DNA of 64,000 bases from JAAYHV01 sp964400515 (GTDB lineage: Bacteria > Bacillota > Clostridia > Peptostreptococcales > Anaerovoracaceae), in the NCBI GenBank assembly GCA_964400515.1, contig CAYNTJ010000002.1, positions 124,001 through 188,000 of the forward strand, read 5' to 3'. The stretch's first letter is position 1. Every line of letters starts with the position of its first letter. Below the pieces are notes generated by a model. The model was given only the letters and a program-made list of their open reading frames with translations. It was not told the DNA's origin and searched no databases. Both the position numbers and the translations under genes were made by a program. Below are positions 33,639 through 42,971 of this stretch, one piece after another.

Positions 33639-35870
33639 TTATTTATTCTTTTTTGTTTCTTTTTGAACTTTCTTAATATATCTGGATACATCTTCTCCCT
33701 TAACCATTTCATAAAGAAGTGGAGTACATAGGAATATGGATGAGTAAGTTCCCACAAATACACCTATAAATAGCGGAATTACGAATTCCCTTATGGACGA
33801 TGACACCATTATAAATAGGGGTATCATTACACCTAGGGTAGTAAGGGATGTCATTACGGATCTTGACAGGGTCTGGTTAACACTGTCATTTAAGTTGACA
33901 AGATTCGTATTCTTTTTATATAGCTTTTTATTTTCTCTTATTCTGTCAAATACCACTATAGTGTCATTTATGGAATAACCTACTACTGTTAATATACCTG
34001 CTATAAACGGATTATTAATGGTAAAACCGAATATTGCATAAAGAGCCAACGTAACCAATACATCGTGTATCAGACCCGATACGGAAGCCACTCCGTATTT
34101 CCATGTTTTAAACCTTAATATTATGTAACCCAACATACATAGGGCTGCAATTATTATGGATTTTACGGCATTTTCCCTTAATTCCTTGCCAACGCTAGGT
34201 CCGAATTCTTCGGAAGCCAGTATATCTTCGCTTCCCACATCAAAAGCCTCTCCTAGTTTTGTCACCACCTGTTCTCTTTGGGAATTATCCAAAGCCTCTA
34301 TGGTCCTTATTATTACCTGTTCGCTTTCATCACCGGCATAAATTACTATAGGGTCCAAATCAAATTCGGAAATCTGATCTTCCACATCATTTAAATCAAC
34401 CTTTTCCCCCATGTCCAGCTGAAGCATTGTGCCTCCTGTGAAATCTATACCGTAGTTAAAGCCCTTTGTGAACACAAAGCCTGCTCCAAGTAAGATTACC
34501 GCCAAGCTTATTGCATAGAATTTCCTTCTGTTTTCTATGAATTTAAAATTAGGACTAAATGTTTTTCTGTAGCTTCCGTCTTCATTCATGCCAAAATATT
34601 TATTCTTGCCGAATTTCTTGCTTTCGGCAAGGAGGCCTATAAACAACTGGGTTATTACAACGGCAGTAAATATACTGATGATTATACCTATCATTAAAGT
34701 AAGGGCGAAGCCTTTTACCGAAGTGGTACCAATAAGATAAAGTACAATGGAAGCAATCAGTGTTGTGATTTGAGCATCAAGTACTGTGGATAATGCCCTT
34801 TTAAAGCCCGCATCCACTGATACCCTAAGGGATTTACCCTTTGCGATTTCTTCTCTGATTCTTGTAAATATTATTACATTTGCATCCACTGCCATACCTA
34901 TTGAAAGTATGATACCTGCAATTCCGGGTAATGTTAATACAGCACCCAAAGAAACCAGTGTCCAAAGAACCAAAGCAACATAAAGGGCCAAAGCTATATC
35001 CGCCACAAGGCCTAACAATCTGTAGGCAATCAGCATAATTAAAAATACTATGCCAAGGCCTATAATACCTGCCATAACACTTTTATTTAAAGCATTAACA
35101 CCTATTGTTGCCGTCTGTACAGATGATGTGATTTCCTCCAGGGAAGTAGGAAGTGCTCCTCCCCTTATAAGGGCTGCGGTGGATGATGCTTCCTCCTTAG
35201 GGAAGCCATTACCCCTGGTTATCTCACAGCTTAAGCCGGATATAGTTGATTCTGCCGTAGGCGCAGATATAATCTGGTCATCCAGCATAATTACTATGGC
35301 GTTGTTGTATACCAAAGTGCCATCGCTATATGTCATGGTTGCATTTACAAGTCCGCTTGAAGCCTGTCTGGTGGCTTCTTCGAACTGCTTAGAACCTTCA
35401 TTTGTAAATTCTAGGGTTATTTTATAGCCGCCCCTCTCCTGGTCTGTTTCTATTCCCGCATCCTTTATTTCAGATCCGTTCATTACCAGGGTTCCGTCTG
35501 CCAAGTAAAAATTAAGCTGAGCTGTTTTACCTATTTGTTCTATGGCTTCCGAAGCATTTTCAACACCGGGTAACTCTATTCTTAGTCTGTCGTTTCCTTC
35601 AATTGTCACGGAAGATTCGGCAATACCCATGGTGTTTACCCTATTTTCAAGCACTGATTTTGTTTCCTCCATCAGTCTGTCTAAATCAGAACCGGTTAAA
35701 TCGGTTTGAGCTTCCATTACCACATATACTCCGCCATTAATATCGAGACCATATTTCATCTGATCACCGATATTTTTAACATTTCCTGCACCAAATATGC
35801 TTATGTACCAACCAACAATCACTACTAAAACTACCATTAAAGATAGCGCTCTTCTTAATTTTGAATTCAT
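33639..35870 (-). CDS. secDF: Fused preprotein translocase subunit SecDF
   Basis: 743 residues. The SecD half carries the first membrane helix and periplasmic P1 domain (DINGGVYVVMEAQTDLTG and RIELPGVENASEAIEQIGKT), then the SecD membrane bundle with GMAVDANVIIFTRIREEI. The SecF half follows at about residue 440 with NYGIDFTGGTMLQLDM and YSINDTIVVFDRIRENKK. SecDF couples the proton motive force to protein export through SecYEG. Many Clostridia have separate secD and secF; here they are a single gene. It has its own promoter (35944-35972), separated from yajC by a terminator. Confidence 0.95.
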   Translation of the reverse strand: MNSKLRRALSLMVVLVVIVGWYISIFGAGNVKNIGDQMKYGLDINGGVYVVMEAQTDLTGSDLDRLMEETKSVLENRVNTMGIAESSVTIEGNDRLRIELPGVENASEAIEQIGKTAQLNFYLADGTLVMNGSEIKDAGIETDQERGGYKITLEFTNEGSKQFEEATRQASSGLVNATMTYSDGTLVYNNAIVIMLDDQIISAPTAESTISGLSCEITRGNGFPKEEASSTAALIRGGALPTSLEEITSSVQTATIGVNALNKSVMAGIIGLGIVFLIMLIAYRLLGLVADIALALYVALVLWTLVSLGAVLTLPGIAGIILSIGMAVDANVIIFTRIREEIAKGKSLRVSVDAGFKRALSTVLDAQITTLIASIVLYLIGTTSVKGFALTLMIGIIISIFTAVVITQLFIGLLAESKKFGKNKYFGMNEDGSYRKTFSPNFKFIENRRKFYAISLAVILLGAGFVFTKGFNYGIDFTGGTMLQLDMGEKVDLNDVEDQISEFDLDPIVIYAGDESEQVIIRTIEALDNSQREQVVTKLGEAFDVGSEDILASEEFGPSVGKELRENAVKSIIIAALCMLGYIILRFKTWKYGVASVSGLIHDVLVTLALYAIFGFTINNPFIAGILTVVGYSINDTIVVFDRIRENKKLYKKNTNLVNLNDSVNQTLSRSVMTSLTTLGVMIPLFIMVSSSIREFVIPLFIGVFVGTYSSIFLCTPLLYEMVKGEDVSRYIKKVQKETKKNK

Positions 35871-35943
35871 TATTGTGTCACCCTTCGTTTAGATTAATTA
35901 TATACAATATTATTCCATTATATTAATTTTTAATTTACATTCT

Positions 35944-35972
35944 ATTGTACTATAGAAGTCCTTATTTATCAA
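35944..35972 (-). promoter_or_regulatory. Sigma-A promoter of the secDF-relA run
   Basis: TTGATA (35967-35972) and TACAAT (35944-35949), with 17-base spacing on the minus strand. The leader to the secDF ATG is about 70 bases. Confidence 0.65.
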
Positions 35973-35988
35973 GACTTTTTCCCATCAA

Positions 35989-36014
35989 AAAAGCCCCAAT
36001 TAATTGGGACTTTT
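35989..36014 (-). terminator. Intrinsic terminator after yajC
   Basis: AAAAG-CCCAATT/AATTGGG-CTTTT stem with a mismatch, followed by T-rich sequence on the minus strand. It starts eight bases beyond the yajC stop codon and separates yajC from the secDF promoter. Confidence 0.75.
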
Positions 36015-36021
36015 AGCTTTT

Positions 36022-36423
36022 TTATTGATCTTCTTCTACTTCTTCAGGCTCTTCTACCGGCTCTGTTTCTGCCTTTTTGCTTCTGCCTAATTTCTTCGGA
36101 ACAACCTTCTTTGGTTCTTCCTCATCTTCGATTCTATCTTTATATGACTTTGGCTTATCTGTTTTCTTTGTAATACTGCCTATTGCAGTTCTTAGCATTT
36201 CGAATTTAACCTTGTCGGCACCCACCTGTATAATTACAGTATCGTCCTTGGTTTTTACGATCTTGCCACAGATTCCACCTATTGTAACCACTTCATCACC
36301 TACCTGAAGTGCTTCTCTCATTGCTTTTGTTTCCTTGTCCCTCTTGTTTTGCGGTCTAATCATTAGAAAATACATTAAACCTAACAGAATAATTAACGGA
36401 ATTAATGAAGCTAAACCTTCCAT
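36022..36423 (-). CDS. yajC: Preprotein translocase subunit YajC
   Basis: 133 residues: one N-terminal membrane helix (about 4-20, LIPLIILLGLMYFLMIRP), the YajC core (MREALQVGDEVVTIGGICGKIVKT type, split in two motifs here) and a long acidic, charged C-terminal tail (EEPKKVVPKK to the end). YajC associates with SecDF, encoded downstream. It is preceded by two tRNA-Leu genes with no terminator between, so it may be co-transcribed with them. The tail is longer than average. Confidence 0.92.
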   Translation of the reverse strand: MEGLASLIPLIILLGLMYFLMIRPQNKRDKETKAMREALQVGDEVVTIGGICGKIVKTKDDTVIIQVGADKVKFEMLRTAIGSITKKTDKPKSYKDRIEDEEEPKKVVPKKLGRSKKAETEPVEEPEEVEEDQ

Positions 36424-36457
36424 ATCGTCCTCCTACTTATATACTCTTTTAAAAATT

Positions 36458-36544
36458 TGGTGCCGGCGATGGGGGTCGAACCCATACGGTGTTACCACCA
36501 CAGGATTTTGAATCCTGCACGTCTGCCAATTCCATCACGCCGGC
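36458..36544 (-). tRNA. tRNA-Leu (anticodon CAA)
   Basis: A complete cloverleaf with 7-bp acceptor GCCGGCG/CGCCGGC, a long variable arm of leucine type, T-loop GGTTCGACCCC and an encoded CCA (36458-36460). The anticodon loop TTCAAAA gives CAA, reading UUG. Confidence 0.95.
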
Positions 36545-36597
36545 AAATCCAATGATGTAATTTTAACACACGCACATATTGTCGTCAAGTAAATAAT

Positions 36598-36681
36598 TGG
36601 TGCGGCTGACTGGACTTGAACCAGCACGGTTGTTACCACACGCCCCTCAAGCGTGCGCGTCTGCCATTCCGCCACAGCCGC
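36598..36681 (-). tRNA. tRNA-Leu (anticodon GAG)
   Basis: Acceptor GCGGCTG/CAGCCGC, long variable arm, T-loop GGTTCAAGTCC and encoded CCA (36598-36600). The anticodon loop TTGAGGG gives GAG, reading CUU and CUC. It lies 53 bases upstream of tRNA-Leu(CAA). Confidence 0.94.
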
Positions 36682-36693
36682 ATTAACATATAC

Positions 36694-36722
36694 ATTCTAT
36701 ACTGTTTTAATTATTTTTTCAA
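36694..36722 (-). promoter_or_regulatory. Sigma-A promoter of the tRNA-Leu pair
   Basis: TTGAAA (36717-36722) and TAGAAT (36694-36699), spaced 17 bases on the minus strand. The expected start is about 12-15 bases before tRNA-Leu(GAG). Confidence 0.65.
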
Positions 36723-36772
36723 GTAAAATCTCTTTAAAATCAGTATTTATCTGCATGCGGCCCCTAATCCAA

Positions 36773-37702
36773 TCAAATATATTTCTTATTTTTTTCTTTA
36801 CTTCTTTTATCATTAATTATTTTCATATGTTCTGCGGTAATTAAATTAACATTATTTTCCTTTGCCCAGGCCACACAACTATTTAGCACGGTCTTTAAAA
36901 AAACCCTCGGTACCTTTACTATGGTTTGGCAGGCACCCTCGGTAAATTTAATGTCAGGATCTATCCTGTCGGCAGCATACATAATTGTAGCCACATCGGT
37001 ACCCTTACCTTCAGGTATATTTTCGCTATTTGGTTTTTTAAATCTGGAATACCAAAATTTAGTGCTGTCCCTATATCCATAGTCCACCACAACCTTCGGA
37101 AATGTTCTCGCCTCCGCTCCGTTTACTATGTTGTTATAGTATTTTTCCTTCATGAGTATTTTATCAACCTTAAGTATAAAATGGGCTCCGAATTCACTGG
37201 TAATACCGTTAAAATTCCTGTACGGTGGGGCAATTCCATCCAGCTGACCTATTTTTTCCCTGTCCAAATATGCATCATCCAAATCATCCATCCAAGTGCA
37301 TTCAAACACCTGGTATGCCTTCTTGACAACCAGGGGTCTTTCACCATCCGCCAAACCCTTTTCCAATTGAAAATTACAATGGGCCATCTTCTCTTTACTT
37401 GTTTCTCCCGGGAATCCCAGCTTTACTATTTCCTTAAAGTCCTTTTTGTCATCCTCCATGAAATTAAGGGCACATTTACCCGTCCTCAATATATTTTGAG
37501 CTGTATTAGATGAATTACGACATTCCAAAAGCATGGCATAATAGTCCTTACCTGCTACATAGTATGGAAAACATAAAGAATAGGGTCCCAAATTAATATT
37601 ATTATCCTCTGTTATCGTTGATACCAATACGGTGGGCATCGGGAAAAAGGATGATGTTTGATAAAAATTATCGACAATCCTTAAATCTTTAAATGAATTC
37701 AT
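36773..37702 (-). CDS. Flavin reductase-like protein fused to a PCP_red-like domain
   Basis: 309 residues. The N-terminal part (about 1-215) has a split-barrel flavin reductase/FMN-binding look (FFPMPTVLVSTI, NSSNTAQNILRTGKCALNF). The C-terminal part (about 245-300: FTEGACQTIVKVPRVFLKTV followed by an NNVNLITAEHM segment) resembles the small PCP_red domain named after protochlorophyllide reductase. Such fusions could act as NAD(P)H:flavin oxidoreductases or redox sensors; no substrate can be given. It follows the prepilin gene by 12 bases and shows no clear terminator. Confidence 0.7.
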   Translation of the reverse strand: MNSFKDLRIVDNFYQTSSFFPMPTVLVSTITEDNNINLGPYSLCFPYYVAGKDYYAMLLECRNSSNTAQNILRTGKCALNFMEDDKKDFKEIVKLGFPGETSKEKMAHCNFQLEKGLADGERPLVVKKAYQVFECTWMDDLDDAYLDREKIGQLDGIAPPYRNFNGITSEFGAHFILKVDKILMKEKYYNNIVNGAEARTFPKVVVDYGYRDSTKFWYSRFKKPNSENIPEGKGTDVATIMYAADRIDPDIKFTEGACQTIVKVPRVFLKTVLNSCVAWAKENNVNLITAEHMKIINDKRSKEKNKKYI

Positions 37703-37714
37703 ATATTTTCCTCC

Positions 37715-38695
37715 TTATTTAGCAGTAATTTTTAATTCTTTGTATTCAGTAGTACTTCCATTACCTACCCAAGATCTAAAACCGGTATGATTATCAGCTG
37801 CAGTCACATTGCTTTCAAATTCATAATCTTCTATAACAACTTGACCATCTATACTAAGCGTCATCGATTTAATATTATTTACTTGATCAACATGGCTTAC
37901 ATCCATGGTAATTTCATGCTCTTCTGACCACCAAGGATCATTTCGATCGCTTGGGATAATTTCACTATCACTATGATAGAACATATCACCCGAATTATAT
38001 GCTCCTTGACTGGTGGTAAGCCCGTCTCTATAATCGATTTTTATTCCATTTGCACCTCTGTCAAACTGCACAATATATCCCGTATCCTTAGAATTGTTAA
38101 AATAATTTTCATCTGTTGCATACTTACTTTCAAAAAATATCCCATAACCGCCGCCATTGCCATCATCAAGCTTAGCTTTTACCGAAATAGTATATTCTTC
38201 ATTGGGATTTTCGATAAACAATCTACCAAAGCTACTTATAAAACCATTGTCTCCGATAGTCCAATTATCCGTAATAATATAATCCTCTAGACTGGACTCC
38301 AAAAAATTATACCATGCCGAATTTGCATTTCCTATATTATCTTCATATATAGTTGAATACCAAGCTTGAGTCGGAATATGCCATGCAAATTCTGCATTTT
38401 CCATTTTAGGCTCGGGGGTAAATCCCAGTAAACCTGCATCAATAAGCTCTTGTATCCTTTCCACTTCAGTATTAAATCCTTCAAATATATCTTCTGTTGT
38501 AATGTCATTATCAACAGCATATACCCCGGTTATCCTATTTAACATAGCAACACTATAATCATCGGTAGCTCTTTTTGTTCTTTCCACATATCCTAAGAAT
38601 TGGGGAACTATAATTCCTATGAGCAAAACCATTACAGCAATTACTACTATCAGCTCCACTAAGCTGAATCCCTTATCCTTATTATATCCCTTCAT
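37715..38695 (-). CDS. Prepilin-like protein with C-terminal lectin-like domain
   Basis: 326 residues. The type IV prepilin signature KGFSLVELIVVIAVMVLLIG at 8-27 has the expected G before F-S-L-V-E and a Glu at mature position 5, so it should be cut and methylated by a prepilin peptidase. The long C-terminal part (about 140-326) resembles a concanavalin-like beta-sandwich: YTISVKAKLDDGNGGGYGIF, GYIVQFDRGANGIKI, TMDVSHVD and a closing YKELKI strand. No pilus assembly gene lies nearby. The ribosome site AGGAGG precedes the ATG. It may be a minor pseudopilin that presents a carbohydrate-binding head. Confidence 0.8.
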   Translation of the reverse strand: MKGYNKDKGFSLVELIVVIAVMVLLIGIIVPQFLGYVERTKRATDDYSVAMLNRITGVYAVDNDITTEDIFEGFNTEVERIQELIDAGLLGFTPEPKMENAEFAWHIPTQAWYSTIYEDNIGNANSAWYNFLESSLEDYIITDNWTIGDNGFISSFGRLFIENPNEEYTISVKAKLDDGNGGGYGIFFESKYATDENYFNNSKDTGYIVQFDRGANGIKIDYRDGLTTSQGAYNSGDMFYHSDSEIIPSDRNDPWWSEEHEITMDVSHVDQVNNIKSMTLSIDGQVVIEDYEFESNVTAADNHTGFRSWVGNGSTTEYKELKITAK

Positions 38696-38757
38696 AGATA
38701 TCCTCCTAACTCAAACCACACATTTACCATTAAATTTTAACTGTTTTCATGCAAAAT

Positions 38758-39342
38758 TTAATATTTTTTTAATAATCTGTCTATCTGTTTATACAATTCT
38801 TCCCTTGAATTGGAATTATCCAAAACCTCATCGGCAAGCCTCATTTTTTCCTCCTGGGCCATCTGATTATTTATGATATCCCTTATTATTTCTTCGGGTA
38901 TATTATCCCTTTCAATAACCCTCTTTATTCTAAGATCCTCATCACTTATAACCACCCAGCTTTGGTCCATAAGCTTGTTCATTCCCTTTTCAAAAAGAAG
39001 GGGTACATCGGCAAAGACTATTTCTTCATCATGGGACAGCTCCTCCATTTTACTTACTAAAATATCTATTACCTTTAATGTGGTTAACTTCTCATATTCA
39101 TATAAAAGATTTTTATCATTATATACTATATCCGCTATTTTTCTTCGGTTTAAGCTGCCGTCACTGTTTAGTACATCGCTTCCAAGTAGCTCTACTATGC
39201 TATGTACCGCTTTACCGCCTTTTTTTGTAAGCTCCTTGGCAATTAAATCAGCATCTAAAACTTTATAGCCCTTTTTTATTAAATATTCGGAGACGGTGCT
39301 TTTCCCTGCACCTATACCTCCCGTAAGTCCAATTTTAATCAT
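38758..39342 (-). CDS. coaE: Dephospho-CoA kinase
   Basis: 194 residues. P-loop GLTGGIGAGKST (5-16) and later DADLIAKELTKKGGKAV and FADVPLLFEKG, typical of CoaE. It phosphorylates the ribose 3'-OH of dephospho-CoA, the last step of CoA synthesis. It starts seven bases after polA, a conserved pairing in Bacillota. Confidence 0.96.
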   Translation of the reverse strand: MIKIGLTGGIGAGKSTVSEYLIKKGYKVLDADLIAKELTKKGGKAVHSIVELLGSDVLNSDGSLNRRKIADIVYNDKNLLYEYEKLTTLKVIDILVSKMEELSHDEEIVFADVPLLFEKGMNKLMDQSWVVISDEDLRIKRVIERDNIPEEIIRDIINNQMAQEEKMRLADEVLDNSNSREELYKQIDRLLKKY

Positions 39343-39349
39343 GTGTGCC

Positions 39350-41980
39350 TCACTTTAATTCATACCAAGAATTACCCGTATTTAAATCACATTCCATCTT
39401 AACGGATAGCTTTATGGCATTAACCATATTATCCATAAGGAGCTCCTCCACAATATCAGCTTCTTCCTTCAAGGCCTCAATTATGAGTTCGTCGTGGATT
39501 TGCAGTATCAGCTTGGATTTCAAATTCTTTTTTATCAGCTCATCATAAACCTTAACCATGGCAACCTTAATAACATCTGCAGCGGAACCTTGGATTGGAG
39601 TATTCATAGCCAACCTCTCCCCCATTTGCCTGGTCATGAATTTAGGGGAATTAAGCTCCGGAAGCCATCTCTTTCTGCCTAGTATTGTGGTAACATAACC
39701 CTTGGTCTTTCCTTCCTGCTTCATGGTATCCATGTAGTTTTTTACATCCGGATGCTTATGGAAATATTCATCTATATAGTCCTTAGCCTGCTTCATGGTA
39801 ATATTTAATTCTTCACTTAACCCAAAACCGCTCATGCCGTATATAACTCCGAAATTAACGGCTTTTGCCCTTGATCTATCTATGGATTTCACTTCATCAT
39901 AAGGTATTTCAAATACTCTCGATGCCGTAAGTCTATGAATATCATCTCCCCTGTTAAAGGCATCGATTAATTCCACATCACCGCTTAGATGTGCCAATAT
40001 CCTAAGCTCTATTTGCGAATAATCGGCACCGATTAAAACCTTATCTTCATCACTAACCAAAAATGCTTTTCTCAGATTTCTTCCGTAATCATTTCTTATG
40101 GGAATATTCTGTAAATTAGGTTCATTACAGCTAATTCTACCTGTGGCAGTAATGGTTTGGTTGAAATGAGGATGTATTTTTCCGTCATTTCCGATAAGAG
40201 GAAGAAGCCCGTCCACATATGTGCTCTTAAGCTTAGAATATGTCCTGTATTCCAATATATCCCCTACTATTTGATGTTTATCTCTTAACTTCTCAAGCAC
40301 ATCCACATTGGTGGAATAACCGCTTTTATTCTTCTTAGAAGGAGGTAAACCCATTTTTTCAAAAAGAATTGTCCCCAGCTGCTTAGGTGAATTAATATTA
40401 AAATCTTCCCCTGCCAATTCTATTATACTTTTCCTCAGCTCCTCAATTCTATCATTAAGGGAATCACCGATTTCATTTAATATTTTGCTATCGGTTTTTA
40501 TTCCGTTTAACTCCATTTCTGCCATGACCTTTATCAGCGGAAGTTCGCATTCAAACAGAACATTCTCCAGCTCAAATTCCTTTATACTTCCCATAAGACT
40601 GTCTTTTATAAGCTTTATAAGGCTGAGATATTTTTTATAGTATGAAATATTATTGCTGTCATAATTACCAAAAAGGTCCACCTGATTATTGTCCTTTTGA
40701 AATTCTTCTTCCGAGGCAATTTCTATACCAAGCTTTGTAACTGCCATTTTATCAATTAGATATTTAGCCCTGGTGGGCTCTAAAAGATACATGGCAATCT
40801 CCGTATCAAAATCAATGCTAAAATTCCTGTAGCCGTAATACATCAGCTGGTACAGGTCTTCCTTTAGCTCATGACCCATAAGACTTAATGCTTTCTCGTT
40901 TAATATGTCCACAATACCTTGGATATCCTCCGTAAGATAAAAAAACTTGTTTTTTGTAAGTATCATTACGGCATATATTATAGGCTTGGCAATATGACTT
41001 TTATCCCCCAATACTTTTATGGTTACCAATGAATTATTTTCTATTTCATATAGCTTTGATATTTCCCTAATAACTTCTATACCTTCAACATCTAAAGATA
41101 CCTTTTCTTTAGTCTCCCCAATGTCCAATCGTTTAAGAAAGGAATTGAATTCCAGCTTCTGATATATTGGTACCAATTTATCTAGATTAGGCTCAATAAC
41201 CTTCATTTCATCAAAAATAACATCTATGGGCACCGATTTTTCTATTGTAGCAAGCCTCTTACTCATAATGGCAGATTCCGAGTTATCTTTAATAAGGTTT
41301 TTTATCCTTTCCTTCTTTATTTTATCAGCATTTTCAATTATATTTTCAACACTGCCAAATTCCTTTATAAGGTCGGTTCCCGTCTTTATTCCAATCCCCG
41401 GTACCCCCGGTATATTATCGGATTTATCCCCCATAAGTCCCTTTAGGTCAATAAAATCAGAAGGTGTCATATCATATACATCCTTCATTTTATTCAAATC
41501 AAATATTTCAAACTGGGTCACACCCTTTTTATTTATTATGACCTTGGTATTTTCCGTCACCAGCTGCAATGCATCCTTATCTCCTGTTACTATGAATGCT
41601 TCAATATTATTTTCATCTGCCTTGGCCGCCACGGTACCTATGATATCATCTGCCTCATAGCCGGATAATTCAATAATTTTAATATTCATGGCTTCTAAGA
41701 CATCATGCATCAAAGGGATCTCCATCAAAAGCTCCTCAGGAGTTTTCTTCCTTCCCGCCTTGTATTCTTCATATTCCCTATGTCTAAATGTCGGCCCCTT
41801 AACATCAAAAGCCACCATCATATGAGACGGTGAATAATCCTCCTTCAGCTTATTTATCATGTTTATAAAGGAGTATATTCCTTGAGTATATATACCTTCT
41901 TTTGTTACCATGGGCACCGTCATGGCATAATATGCCCTAAAAATCAAGCTGTTACCATCAATTATAAGTATTCTACTCAT
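39350..41980 (-). CDS. polA: DNA polymerase I lacking a functional proofreading domain
   Basis: 876 residues: an N-terminal 5' nuclease (IIDGNSLIFRAYYAM and DKSDNIPGVPGIG), a middle 3'-5' exonuclease-like domain (about 300-470) and the family A polymerase (motif A LIGADYSQIELRILAHLSGD; motif B region RSRAKAVNFGVIYGMSGFG; motif C QIHDELIIE). In the middle domain the catalytic acids look lost: where proofreading enzymes have DxE the sequence is VTIKVLGD, and the exo II site reads GHELKEDLYQ. It should therefore fill gaps and remove RNA primers but not proofread, like many Bacillota Pol I. It overlaps the upstream peptidase stop. Confidence 0.95.
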   Translation of the reverse strand: MSRILIIDGNSLIFRAYYAMTVPMVTKEGIYTQGIYSFINMINKLKEDYSPSHMMVAFDVKGPTFRHREYEEYKAGRKKTPEELLMEIPLMHDVLEAMNIKIIELSGYEADDIIGTVAAKADENNIEAFIVTGDKDALQLVTENTKVIINKKGVTQFEIFDLNKMKDVYDMTPSDFIDLKGLMGDKSDNIPGVPGIGIKTGTDLIKEFGSVENIIENADKIKKERIKNLIKDNSESAIMSKRLATIEKSVPIDVIFDEMKVIEPNLDKLVPIYQKLEFNSFLKRLDIGETKEKVSLDVEGIEVIREISKLYEIENNSLVTIKVLGDKSHIAKPIIYAVMILTKNKFFYLTEDIQGIVDILNEKALSLMGHELKEDLYQLMYYGYRNFSIDFDTEIAMYLLEPTRAKYLIDKMAVTKLGIEIASEEEFQKDNNQVDLFGNYDSNNISYYKKYLSLIKLIKDSLMGSIKEFELENVLFECELPLIKVMAEMELNGIKTDSKILNEIGDSLNDRIEELRKSIIELAGEDFNINSPKQLGTILFEKMGLPPSKKNKSGYSTNVDVLEKLRDKHQIVGDILEYRTYSKLKSTYVDGLLPLIGNDGKIHPHFNQTITATGRISCNEPNLQNIPIRNDYGRNLRKAFLVSDEDKVLIGADYSQIELRILAHLSGDVELIDAFNRGDDIHRLTASRVFEIPYDEVKSIDRSRAKAVNFGVIYGMSGFGLSEELNITMKQAKDYIDEYFHKHPDVKNYMDTMKQEGKTKGYVTTILGRKRWLPELNSPKFMTRQMGERLAMNTPIQGSAADVIKVAMVKVYDELIKKNLKSKLILQIHDELIIEALKEEADIVEELLMDNMVNAIKLSVKMECDLNTGNSWYELK

Positions 41981-42932
41981 TTATATCCTCCATGGCTATA
42001 AAGCCGTAATCACTCTTTGCGCTTTTGACTCCGTTTACTATGGCTTCTTCCATAAGCTTAGTACCTAATACCGCCAGGGCATCAAAGCTACCCTCCGCAG
42101 TGCATGTGCTCATCACAAATATTGTGTCCCCATCAAAGCTGCTGTGTACAGGTTTTATACTTCTTGCATAACCATCATGAAGTATTGAAGCCAATTTGTT
42201 ACAATTTGCCTTAGTCATTTTTACATTTGTAATAAAGCAAGAAATAGTGGTATTTCCGCTGAACACATCAATGCTGTCCTTTAGGGAATCTACCATCCTT
42301 TCAGCTGTACTTATCAAGACTTTTTCATCCCTATCATAAATTCCCGCTATCTGTTTACCATTTTCATATATGTCCCCCAATGCATTTACGGCAACGACAA
42401 CCCCTGCTTTTATATCCCCTACTTTAGCAGCCCTGGCACCTATACCGGACTTCATTGCATTATCGCTACCAAGAAATTTTCCCACAGTGGCCCCTGTACC
42501 CGCACCATGATTCCCGGGTTTAAAATTTTTATCAAAGGCATTTTTACCACATAAATAACCCATTTCCCTGTCGGGTCTTTTTTTCATATCCGCCACTGTA
42601 AGATCAAAGAGACTGGCACCGCAAACAATGGGCACTACAGTTACTCCCACATCAAAGCCAATCTTTTTTTCCTCTAAATAATTCATCAAGCCACTGGCGG
42701 CTTCTAAGCCGTATGCGCTGCCTCCGCTCAAACAAACTCCGTGTATTCTTTCCACCATGTTTTCTGATTTTAGCAGATCGGTTTCCCTTGTTGCAGGGCC
42801 TCCTCCGGTTACAGATACCCCTGCAACGCCACCTTTTTCGCATATAATGGCAGTTACTCCTGTACCGCCCTTTATATCTTCCGCATTCCCTATTTTAAAT
42901 CCTTCGATTTCGTTTATATCTATATATTCCAT
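41973..42932 (-). CDS. P1/DmpA-like self-processing aminopeptidase (family S58)
   Basis: 319 residues, with TGVTAIICEKGGVAGVSVTG at the start, the conserved GNHGAGTGATVGK near 155, and HSSFDGDTIFVMST near 285, which holds the region of the autocleavage site and nucleophile. Members are Ntn-hydrolase-fold aminopeptidases or beta-peptidases that self-cleave before a Ser or Thr. The natural substrate is unclear. It lies between the LysR gene and polA. The ribosome site GAGGTGAGAC lies before the ATG. Confidence 0.85.
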   Translation of the reverse strand: MEYIDINEIEGFKIGNAEDIKGGTGVTAIICEKGGVAGVSVTGGGPATRETDLLKSENMVERIHGVCLSGGSAYGLEAASGLMNYLEEKKIGFDVGVTVVPIVCGASLFDLTVADMKKRPDREMGYLCGKNAFDKNFKPGNHGAGTGATVGKFLGSDNAMKSGIGARAAKVGDIKAGVVVAVNALGDIYENGKQIAGIYDRDEKVLISTAERMVDSLKDSIDVFSGNTTISCFITNVKMTKANCNKLASILHDGYARSIKPVHSSFDGDTIFVMSTCTAEGSFDALAVLGTKLMEEAIVNGVKSAKSDYGFIAMEDINE

Positions 42933-42971
42933 GTCTCACCTCTTAATCATTATATATTTCATACCGGTCAT

